This document shows, piece by piece, positions 19,690 to 26,326 of a stretch of 64,000 nt of DNA. The stretch lies in contig NZ_BDCK01000041.1 in the NCBI RefSeq assembly GCF_001613465.1, forward strand, positions 1 to 64,000. The letters run 5' to 3'. Position 1 is the first letter of the stretch; each line of letters starts with the position of its first letter. The translations under genes were made by a program, and so were the position numbers. Source of the stretch: Nocardia niwae NBRC 108934 = DSM 45340 (lineage in GTDB: Bacteria; Actinomycetota; Actinomycetes; Mycobacteriales; Mycobacteriaceae). The notes under the pieces are model-generated. The model worked only from the letters and a program-made list of their open reading frames with translations. It ran no database searches and was not told the origin of the DNA.

Positions 19690-20489
19690 GCCGTCCGCAC
19701 CCGCTCGTAGAACGCCATCGCGGCCGCGGTCGCGACATTGAGCGAATCGGTGCCGGGAGTCATGGGGATGCGCGCGCGGACGTCGGTGGCCCGCATGGCC
19801 GCCTCGGTCAGCCCCGGCCCTTCGGCCCCGACCAACAACGCCACCCGCTCCCCCGTCATCGCCGCCGCCAGATTCGCCGCCGCCGGGTCGGGCGTGAGAG
19901 CGATGATCTGGAATCCCTTGCGCCGCAGTATATCCAGTCCGCCCGGCCAGTCCGGCACGGACGCGAACGGAACCCGCAGCACATGCCCCATGGAGACACG
20001 CACGGCCCGGCGGTACAAGGGGTCGGCGCAGCGATCGCCGAACAGGATCGCGTCGGCTCCGAGCCCGGCCGCGTTGCGGAACATGGCGCCGAGATTCTCG
20101 TGGTCGTTGACGCCTTCGAGCACCGCGACGGTGCGCGCCTTTTCGAGCACCTCCGCCAGGCCGAGTTCGGCGGGGCGGCGGGCGACGGCCAGCACGCCGC
20201 GGTTGAGGTGGAAACCGACCACCTCGGCCATCACCTCGGCCGTCGCCCGGTAGTACGGCACGTCGACGGCCACCAGATCGTCGGCGAGTTCGGCGCGCCT
20301 ACGCTCCACACCGAGCAGCGCGGACGGCGCGAAGCGCGAGTCGAGCATCCGCTGGACCACCACGACGCCCTCGGCGATCACCAATCCCTTGCGCCCGGGC
20401 AGATCGGGCCTGCGGTCGGCCGACTTGAGATCGCGGAAGTCGTCGACCCGAGGGTCGGCGGGGTCATCGATGTCGATCACTTCGGCCAC
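19686..20489 (-). CDS. SpoU/TrmH-family RNA 2'-O-ribose methyltransferase
   Basis: This 267-residue SPOUT enzyme most likely methylates rRNA or tRNA ribose using S-adenosylmethionine (orthologue of Rv0881). An N-terminal substrate-binding domain (LVIAEGVVVVQRMLDSRFAPSALL) precedes the knotted catalytic domain: EGVNDHENLGAMFRNAAGLGAD (motif 1), LLVGAEGPGL (motif 2) and IPMTPGTDSLNVATAAAMAFYE (motif 3). The frame is open to 20690, but GTG 20489 (VAEVIDIDDPADPR) is the sensible start because it leaves 112 bp for the divergent Eis-like gene; the longer reading has an unconserved N-terminus. Confidence 0.9.
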   Translation of the reverse strand: MAEVIDIDDPADPRVDDFRDLKSADRRPDLPGRKGLVIAEGVVVVQRMLDSRFAPSALLGVERRRAELADDLVAVDVPYYRATAEVMAEVVGFHLNRGVLAVARRPAELGLAEVLEKARTVAVLEGVNDHENLGAMFRNAAGLGADAILFGDRCADPLYRRAVRVSMGHVLRVPFASVPDWPGGLDILRRKGFQIIALTPDPAAANLAAAMTGERVALLVGAEGPGLTEAAMRATDVRARIPMTPGTDSLNVATAAAMAFYERVRTA

Positions 20490-20601
20490 CGCTCCATCCT
20501 GCCGAACGGTCGCGGCCGGGACCGAATCGGAGTTCGCCGAGCGGTCGCGGAGCGCGAAAAATATGGTGCGGACAGGGGCGCGAAAGTGGAATGGTCGGAG
20601 C

Positions 20602-21807
20602 ATGACGACCCTCCCGGGAATCACCATCCGATCGGCAACCGAGGACGATGGACCCGCGATCACGACGCTGGTGGAAACCTCGTTCGGCACCCGCTACGAC
20701 CCGGCCGAGCTGGAGCGGATACCCCTGCTCTTCCCACCGGAGAACAGCATCGTGGCGGTCGAGGACGGGCAGATCGTCGGGCACGTGCAGTCCACCACCA
20801 TGACGGTCACGGTGCCCGGCGAACGGACCGTGCCTGCGTGCGGCATCGCGGCCGTCGGGGTGGCCCCTACCCACCGGCGGCGCGGCATCCTGCGCGCCAT
20901 GTACACCGAACAGCACCGGCGCATCGAGGCGGCCGGGCTGCCGCTGACCATGTTCACCGCGAGCGAGGGCGGCATCTACGGCCGGTTCGGCTATGGTCCC
21001 GTGACGCGGGAGAACGCCGTGGGCATCGACCGGCGGTTCGCGGAATTCCTGCCGTCGGCGCCGGATCCCGGCGGCGTCACGCTGCGCCCGCCGAGCGAAC
21101 TGCGCGCGGCGGCGGAGGCGATCTACGACCGCTGGCGCAGGCTGACGCCCGGGGCGCAGGTACGCCCGGCGGCGGCCTGGGACATCGTTTTCGACGATCC
21201 GGAACGTTTCCGCGACGGCGGCACCACGCTGTTCGGACTTCTGCACGCCGACGGCTACGCGCTGTATCGGTTCCACTCCGACGACAGGGCGCAGACGGTC
21301 GAAGTGGTCGAGATGCGGACGGTCACCGCCGAAGCGCACGCGGCCCTGTGGCGAGCCCTGCTCGGGCTCGATCTGACGCGGCGGGTGGACGCGGTCCTCA
21401 CCGACCACGACCCGCTGCCCTATCTGCTGACCGATCCCCGGCTGGTGCGTACCACCGCACGCTACGACGGACTGTGGCTTCGCCTGATGGACGTGCCCGC
21501 GGCGCTCACCGCACGCGCTTACCCGAGCGATCTGGAGGTGACGCTCGAGGTGACCGATCCCTTCCGGAACGCGGGCGGAACGTTCGCACTGCGCGTCTGC
21601 AACGGGCAGGCGGAATGCGAACCGACCGATCGCGCGCCCGATATCGAGCTCGGCATCGATGTCCTCGGCAGCATGTACCTGGGCGCGCACCCCGCGCGCG
21701 TGTTCGCCGCGGCGAACCGGTTGCGGAGCAAGAATTCCGCGTACGTGCGCGCGCTCGACGACGCCTTCGGCGCCGAGCGTGACGCTATGCTCGGCTGGTT
21801 CTTCTGA
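20602..21807 (+). CDS. Eis-like GNAT N-acetyltransferase
   Basis: This 401-residue protein has the Eis architecture: an N-terminal GNAT domain (about 1-150), a second GNAT-like domain, and a C-terminal SCP2-like domain (EVTDPFRNAGGTFALRV and DIELGIDVLGSMYLGAH). The acetyl-CoA motif is VAPTHRRRGILRAM (about residues 88-101), followed by FTASEGGIYGRFGYGP. It ends in Phe, the residue whose terminal carboxylate acts as catalytic base in Eis enzymes. M. tuberculosis Eis acetylates aminoglycosides at several amines and also protein lysines, so a role in aminoglycoside resistance is possible but unproven. GGAG at 20597-20600 supports ATG 20602. Confidence 0.87.
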   Translation: MTTLPGITIRSATEDDGPAITTLVETSFGTRYDPAELERIPLLFPPENSIVAVEDGQIVGHVQSTTMTVTVPGERTVPACGIAAVGVAPTHRRRGILRAMYTEQHRRIEAAGLPLTMFTASEGGIYGRFGYGPVTRENAVGIDRRFAEFLPSAPDPGGVTLRPPSELRAAAEAIYDRWRRLTPGAQVRPAAAWDIVFDDPERFRDGGTTLFGLLHADGYALYRFHSDDRAQTVEVVEMRTVTAEAHAALWRALLGLDLTRRVDAVLTDHDPLPYLLTDPRLVRTTARYDGLWLRLMDVPAALTARAYPSDLEVTLEVTDPFRNAGGTFALRVCNGQAECEPTDRAPDIELGIDVLGSMYLGAHPARVFAAANRLRSKNSAYVRALDDAFGAERDAMLGWFF

Positions 21808-21846
21808 CGCTGGGCACCGCGCCCCGCGGGCTGGCATGCTGGTCCC

Positions 21847-22248
21847 ATGAAGCCGATCCAGTTGGTTCTCAATATCCTGTGGCTGATCTTCGCCGGGTTC
21901 TGGCTGGCGCTGGGCTACATCGCGGCGGGGATCATCTGCTTCATCCTGATCATCACGATTCCGTTCGGGATCGCGTCGTTCCGGATCGCCGCCTACGTGC
22001 TGTGGCCGTTCGGCCGGACCACCGTGGAGAAGCCGGGGGCCGGTGCCGGGTCGCTGATCGGCAACATCATCTGGTTCATCGTCGCGGGCTGGTGGCTGGC
22101 GCTGGGCCATCTGCTCACGAGCATTCCGCTGTTCCTATCGATCATCGGTATCCCGTTCGGCTGGGCCAACCTGAAGTTCATCCCGATCTCGCTGTTCCCG
22201 CTCGGACGGGAGATCGTCGACAGCGATCAGCCGTTCGGCGCGCGGTAG
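21847..22248 (+). CDS. YccF-domain inner-membrane protein
   Basis: This 133-residue membrane protein contains two copies of the YccF domain (about residues 5-55 and 70-122). Each copy has a W-rich helix (NILWLIFAGFWLALGY; NIIWFIVAGWWLALGH) followed by a second helix and the IxIPFGxAxxK/R motif. About four membrane helices result. The function of YccF proteins is not established. The gene follows the Eis-like gene by 39 bases on the same strand and may share its transcript. Confidence 0.85.
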   Translation: MKPIQLVLNILWLIFAGFWLALGYIAAGIICFILIITIPFGIASFRIAAYVLWPFGRTTVEKPGAGAGSLIGNIIWFIVAGWWLALGHLLTSIPLFLSIIGIPFGWANLKFIPISLFPLGREIVDSDQPFGAR

Positions 22249-22311
22249 CCTGCGCGGCCTGGACCGGGCCCGTCGGGCGCGCATTGGTTTCGCATCATTT
22301 CGCGATAGTTC

Positions 22312-22327
22312 TGTGATCTGCATCACA
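22312..22327. promoter_or_regulatory. CRP-type palindrome
   Basis: TGTGATCTGCATCACA matches the TGTGA-N6-TCACA consensus of actinobacterial CRP/GlxR regulators with both half-sites perfect. It lies 114 bp before the start of the 79-residue membrane protein and 64 bp after the YccF stop. Confidence 0.75.
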
Positions 22328-22441
22328 GGCTGTTAACGAAATCACACCCCCGTGCGAAGGTTAGCTAGAAGGTAACTGATCTTTCCAGTGCCCATCGCGC
22401 CCGGAGCGGGCGCCGAGCCGACCGCGCAGGAGGGCTCCACC

Positions 22442-22681
22442 ATGACCGACCGCACCGCCCGCAGGCCCGACTCGGAGACCGCGCCGCTCGCGCCGATCGC
22501 GGCGACCTTGGGACTGCTGCTGCTCATCGGCGCGGCCACCCAGCTCACCCGCCTGCCCCGCTGGGCCGACGACTACGGGGTTCTGGTCTATCCGGCCTTC
22601 GTGCTCTGTCCGGCCATCGCGGGCGGCCTGCTGTGGTGGGGCGGCGGGATCGTCGTCCGGCTCCTGCGGACGAACCGCTGA
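22442..22681 (+). CDS. Small two-helix membrane protein
   Basis: I do not recognise this 79-residue protein. A short polar N-terminus leads into a first helix (about residues 19-36, LAPIAATLGLLLLIGAA) and a second (about 46-72), with a basic end (RLLRTNR). ATG 22442 is preceded by AGGAGGG at 22428-22434 with 7-base spacing, much better than the upstream frame opening at 22388. A CRP-type site sits upstream, so expression may respond to cAMP or carbon status. It is convergent with marR. Confidence 0.6.
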   Translation: MTDRTARRPDSETAPLAPIAATLGLLLLIGAATQLTRLPRWADDYGVLVYPAFVLCPAIAGGLLWWGGGIVVRLLRTNR

Positions 22682-22711
22682 GCCGGGTCGCGGCGCTGAA
22701 TCCTCTACGCG

Positions 22712-23149
22712 CTACTCGGATTCCGTGACGATCTGCTTCATGATCGCCACGGCGCGGGTCAGCACGACGAGCTGCTCCTCGGTCAGCGTCGACAGCTGCT
22801 CGGTCATCCACGCCTCCCGAGCGCTGGCTTCGTCGGCGATCAGCGCGCGGCCCGCCGAGGACAGCGAGACGATGATTTGACGACCGTCGGTCGGATGCGG
22901 GTTGCGTTCTACCAGATCGAGGTCGGTGAGCGAGGCGATGACCCGGGTCATCGAGGGGGGCTGGACACGTTCCTTCGCCGCGAGCGCGCCCGGCGTCATC
23001 GCGCCCTCGCGCGCCAGGGTGGCGAGCGCGGAGAGTTGGGTCAGCGAAATCTGTGAGTCGGCCCGACGGCCGCGCAGGTGTCGCGTCAGTCGAACGACCG
23101 CCAGCGAGAGCTCACCAGCAAGGGCTCTGACATCCGATGGCGTTGTCAC
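22712..23149 (-). CDS. MarR-family transcriptional regulator
   Basis: This is a 145-residue winged-helix regulator. The DNA-binding region LTQLSALATLAREGAMTPGALAAKERVQPPSMTRVIASLTDLDLVER contains the recognition helix, followed by the wing NPHPTDGRQIIVSLS. It corresponds to mycobacterial Rv0880, next to the DUF2530 gene as there. GTG 23149 is chosen as the start because translation upstream shows no conserved sequence. It is divergent from the DUF2530 gene, so it may regulate it and itself. The ligand is unknown. Confidence 0.87.
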   Translation of the reverse strand: MTTPSDVRALAGELSLAVVRLTRHLRGRRADSQISLTQLSALATLAREGAMTPGALAAKERVQPPSMTRVIASLTDLDLVERNPHPTDGRQIIVSLSSAGRALIADEASAREAWMTEQLSTLTEEQLVVLTRAVAIMKQIVTESE

Positions 23150-23265
23150 AGTGGCAAACGATACGGGACCGCGGGCGGCCGGTCGCGGCTTCCCGCCACG
23201 CTGCGACCACCTCGTCTCCGCTCGGCCGGGAGGCCGCACCCGGCAGGGCGGATTAGGCTGGGCCC

Positions 23266-23505
23266 GTGACACAGAAAGTCCCGCAGCTGCCGCCGCGCCT
23301 GACCGATCCGCGTCCCGTGCTCGCGGTCGGCAGCGCGCTGTGGCTGATCGCCACCGTGGTGGTGTGGGCGGGCGGCGATCGGTGGGCATCGGCCCGGCCG
23401 GTCTGCCTCATGGGATTGGTGGTCGGGGCGCTCGCACTCGTGATCTACCTGGTCCAGCGGCGCGGCGCCCGGCGCGGTGACAAGGGCGCGCAGACGGGTC
23501 TGTAG
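23266..23505 (+). CDS. DUF2530 membrane protein
   Basis: This 79-residue protein has two membrane helices (about residues 19-37 and 45-63). The conserved start is PxLPPRLTDPRPVLAVGSALW. It is the counterpart of Rv0879c, beside the MarR gene. GTG 23266 is the start. Its stop is 9 bases from the stop of the convergent ceramidase gene. The function is unknown. Confidence 0.8.
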   Translation: MTQKVPQLPPRLTDPRPVLAVGSALWLIATVVVWAGGDRWASARPVCLMGLVVGALALVIYLVQRRGARRGDKGAQTGL

Positions 23506-23514
23506 CCGAGCGGT

Positions 23515-25575
23515 TTACGGTCGGGCCACCTCGAACTCCTCGGTCGTGCCGGTGAGCGGGTAGAGCGCGCCGTCGGGATCCAGGCGGGTCGCGTAGTGCT
23601 GGAAGCGGTAGCGTCCCGGCTCGGCGTCAAGGGGGATGTCCCAGGTGAATCGGGCCACCGACTCGGCGAGCCCGCGCTTGCTCCAGTGATATTTCACCGC
23701 CCACTCGCCCTCGTTGGCCACCCGCACCCACGCGCCGGACGTGGTCCCGCGCTGCACTTCCAGGAAGGTTCCGTTGCGGCGATTGTCGTGTTTCGGGTGC
23801 GCCGAGACGAACTCCGCCAGGACTTGATCTCCGGGAGCGTAGGTCCGGTGCGGCTGCGTCAAGACGTCGCCGAACCCGCGGCCAGGCGCGGCCGCGTCCG
23901 GACCGGCGCCCGGCTGAAAGTTCGGCTGCAGGTGGGACACGTCGCGCGGCGCCGGACCGCGCGGCACCGCGCTGCGAGCGGCGAATGCCTCGGCCAGGCG
24001 GGTGAACTCCTGTTGATAGGCGCACAAGGTGTAGCGGCCGAACAATGTCGAAGCGCCCTCGTACTGCTGGGAGTCGTATTCCTCCGGGGTAGTGACGTAT
24101 TCGTGGTAGGCGTTCGCGTATCCCTGCAGGAGCACCTGCTCGAGCGGAACGTTCAGCGCCGCGGCGACGGCCCGGCGGATGCGCAGGCCCGACGTGATGG
24201 TGAACTCGCCCCCCGCGGCGGCCAGATAGAGCTCGCCGATGCGAACGAGCTGGATCGGCAGCACGTTCGGCACCCAGGCCACCGGCGGCAGCAGGCCGAG
24301 CGGCACCGCGATCGCTTTCGGCGCCTGCGCGTCCGCCAGCCAGGCCGGCGCGGGCTGGGCGGGATCGCCCAGCGCCGCGAGAAACGGATTGCGCACGCCT
24401 TCGGGGATCGGGCCGCCGGGCAGACCCGGACCGTCCTCGACGCTGCCCGCGATCAGCGAGACACCCGCCGCGGCTGGTGCGGTGTGCCGTGGTTGACCGT
24501 CCGGAGTGAAACGACCGTCAACGGCGATGTCGGCCAAGTCGATGTAGCAGAGCATCGCCTCGACCGGGCCTGCGATCGATCGCGCTTGCGCCGCCGCGTC
24601 TTCGGATGCCGCGTACTGACGCTCGCCCAGGATGCGGGTGTTCTCGAATTCGTCCTCGGTGGGTCCCGAACCCTGGCGCAGGTTCAGATTCGGAGACATG
24701 TCACCGGCATTGGTCTGCGCGAAAGCCGCTACGTACTCGGGCTTGCGGTCCAGATACCGCACGCCGTGCTCGATGTGCTCGGCGCAGAACGCGGCGTAGC
24801 CCTTGTTGTCGGAGCTGATCAGCCGGTTCGCGTTGGTCATGGACGTGTTGTGCGTGGCGAACCAGGTGATGGTCCCGGCCGTACGGCCGCCCTTGCGCAG
24901 GACGAGAGTGGTCACCGCGGGGTCGATGGCGTCCGGGAAATGTTGCTTGTCCGCAGGCGGATTGAGTTCCCACGCCACCCGCGAGCGGTTTACGCTCGCG
25001 TTGTGCAACTCGGTGCGGCCGAGCGCGAGCGAGCCGGGGCCGAGGTCGGCGTGCGCGGCGGCGACGGCCTCGACGATCCCGTTCACCTCGGCGTCGTACA
25101 CCTGCTGCTGGAAGCCGAGAATGGACAGGTTGTAGGCGTAATCGTTGCTGGAGCCCCCGCAGGTCGCGTGCGAATGCGTCGAGGTGAGCAGGACGTTCTG
25201 CTCGGTGTAGAGCCCACCGAAGCGCCGGGCCAGTTCGGTCAGCACGCCGCGGTGCACGGATTGGAAGATCATCCCGTTCTCGGCGACCACGAAGACGATG
25301 CGCCGCCCCGCGCTGCCGATGATGAACGCCCGCGCGCGCGGGCGCAGGTGTATGCCCGCGGTCTGCTGCTCGAGCTGGGAGTAGCCCATCATCCCGCATT
25401 CGGCGGCCGGGCCGGTGATGTCGGAGAGTCCGACCCCGATCTCATAACCGCCGGAATCCGGAACGGCGGCCGCCACGGCGCCGAGCGCGCCGGTCATCCC
25501 GGGCACCGTCGCGGCCGCGAACGTGGCGGAACCGAGCGCGGTCCGGGCCAGAACAGTTCTGCGTGACACCGGCAT
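23515..25575 (-). CDS. Neutral/alkaline ceramidase, Tat-exported
   Basis: This 686-residue secreted amidase hydrolyses ceramide to sphingosine and fatty acid. The N-terminus has a twin-arginine signal (SRRTVL followed by a hydrophobic stretch to about residue 38). The N-terminal catalytic domain shows the zinc and nucleophile landmarks of the family: GVGLSDITGP, MGYSQLEQQTAGIHLRPRAR, TSTHSHATCGG, FATHNTSM and the nucleophile segment NAGDMSPN (about residue 292). A C-terminal Ig-like domain follows (about 550-686). ATG 25575 is preceded by AAGGGAG. A divergent TetR gene across a short spacer probably controls it. Substrates in this genus could be host or environmental sphingolipids. Confidence 0.9.
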   Translation of the reverse strand: MPVSRRTVLARTALGSATFAAATVPGMTGALGAVAAAVPDSGGYEIGVGLSDITGPAAECGMMGYSQLEQQTAGIHLRPRARAFIIGSAGRRIVFVVAENGMIFQSVHRGVLTELARRFGGLYTEQNVLLTSTHSHATCGGSSNDYAYNLSILGFQQQVYDAEVNGIVEAVAAAHADLGPGSLALGRTELHNASVNRSRVAWELNPPADKQHFPDAIDPAVTTLVLRKGGRTAGTITWFATHNTSMTNANRLISSDNKGYAAFCAEHIEHGVRYLDRKPEYVAAFAQTNAGDMSPNLNLRQGSGPTEDEFENTRILGERQYAASEDAAAQARSIAGPVEAMLCYIDLADIAVDGRFTPDGQPRHTAPAAAGVSLIAGSVEDGPGLPGGPIPEGVRNPFLAALGDPAQPAPAWLADAQAPKAIAVPLGLLPPVAWVPNVLPIQLVRIGELYLAAAGGEFTITSGLRIRRAVAAALNVPLEQVLLQGYANAYHEYVTTPEEYDSQQYEGASTLFGRYTLCAYQQEFTRLAEAFAARSAVPRGPAPRDVSHLQPNFQPGAGPDAAAPGRGFGDVLTQPHRTYAPGDQVLAEFVSAHPKHDNRRNGTFLEVQRGTTSGAWVRVANEGEWAVKYHWSKRGLAESVARFTWDIPLDAEPGRYRFQHYATRLDPDGALYPLTGTTEEFEVARP

Positions 25576-25613
25576 TCCCGTCTCCCTTCTGTCCCGATGC
25601 AGCGAACCACACA

Positions 25614-25631
25614 ACTGGTCACTCGTCCAGT
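25614..25631. promoter_or_regulatory. Candidate TetR operator
   Basis: ACTGGTCACTCGTCCAGT is an imperfect palindrome with perfect outer ACTGG/CCAGT arms, in the 114-bp spacer between the divergent ceramidase and TetR genes. Its size and placement fit a TetR dimer site controlling both. Confidence 0.5.
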
Positions 25632-25689
25632 CCAGGTTTTTCCGGCCTGCGAATTGACTGCGCGGGCCGTGGGCGCTTAACTCCCTTGG

Positions 25690-26319
25690 GTGTCCTCCCG
25701 ATTGAGCGTCGAAGAACGACGGGCCCACCTTATCGAGGCCGCGATCGGCCTTGCCGAGAAAAAGGGCGTCGCGGGCGTGACCACGCGCGATGTCGCCCAG
25801 GCGGCCGGTGTCTCGCTGGGTGTGGTGCATTACTGTTTCGAAAACAAGGACGCGCTGATGACCGAGCTGGTCAAAGCGTTGTCGATGGAATTACGCGATT
25901 CCGTCGACGCAAACGAAACGGTATGGCAGGACGTCGGAAGTGGAAAAGAAGCCCTTCAAAAATTGATCCGCGCGGGACTGGAACTCATGTGGCTGAACAT
26001 TGAAGCCACTCCGGAACGGCAGCTGCTCACTTACGAAACCACCACTTACGCGTTGCGCGAGGGCGAACAAACCCCGGCGAAACTCGCGATCGCGCGCGAA
26101 CAGTACAACTTCAACGACTCCACCGTCGCCGACATCCTGGAGCACGCCCGCGACGCGACCGGCACCAGCTGGTCGGTCCCGGTGCAGACGCTGAGCCGAT
26201 TCACGCTCAACGTCATCGACGGCGTGGTGCTGCGCTGGCTGGTGGACAACGACAGCGAGAGCGTGCGCGGCCAGCTCGATCTGTTGAGCGAGATGATCAC
26301 GGGATACGCGGCGCAGTAG
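25690..26319 (+). CDS. TetR/AcrR-family regulator
   Basis: This 209-residue repressor has the N-terminal helix-turn-helix RRAHLIEAAIGLAEKKGVAGVTTRDVAQAAGVSLGVVHYCFENKDAL (family pattern of residues about 10-55) and an all-helical ligand domain. GTG 25690 starts the frame. The gene is divergent from the ceramidase gene, which is its likely target, so the inducer may be a lipid or sphingoid base. Its stop is 7 bases from that of the convergent HATPase gene. Confidence 0.88.
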   Translation: MSSRLSVEERRAHLIEAAIGLAEKKGVAGVTTRDVAQAAGVSLGVVHYCFENKDALMTELVKALSMELRDSVDANETVWQDVGSGKEALQKLIRAGLELMWLNIEATPERQLLTYETTTYALREGEQTPAKLAIAREQYNFNDSTVADILEHARDATGTSWSVPVQTLSRFTLNVIDGVVLRWLVDNDSESVRGQLDLLSEMITGYAAQ

Positions 26320-26326
26320 CCGCGGT

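Noticed and set aside
20490..20690. Longer N-terminus of the SpoU methylase
   Set aside because: The added 67 residues have no family similarity and would run into the divergent Eis-like gene's promoter and start.
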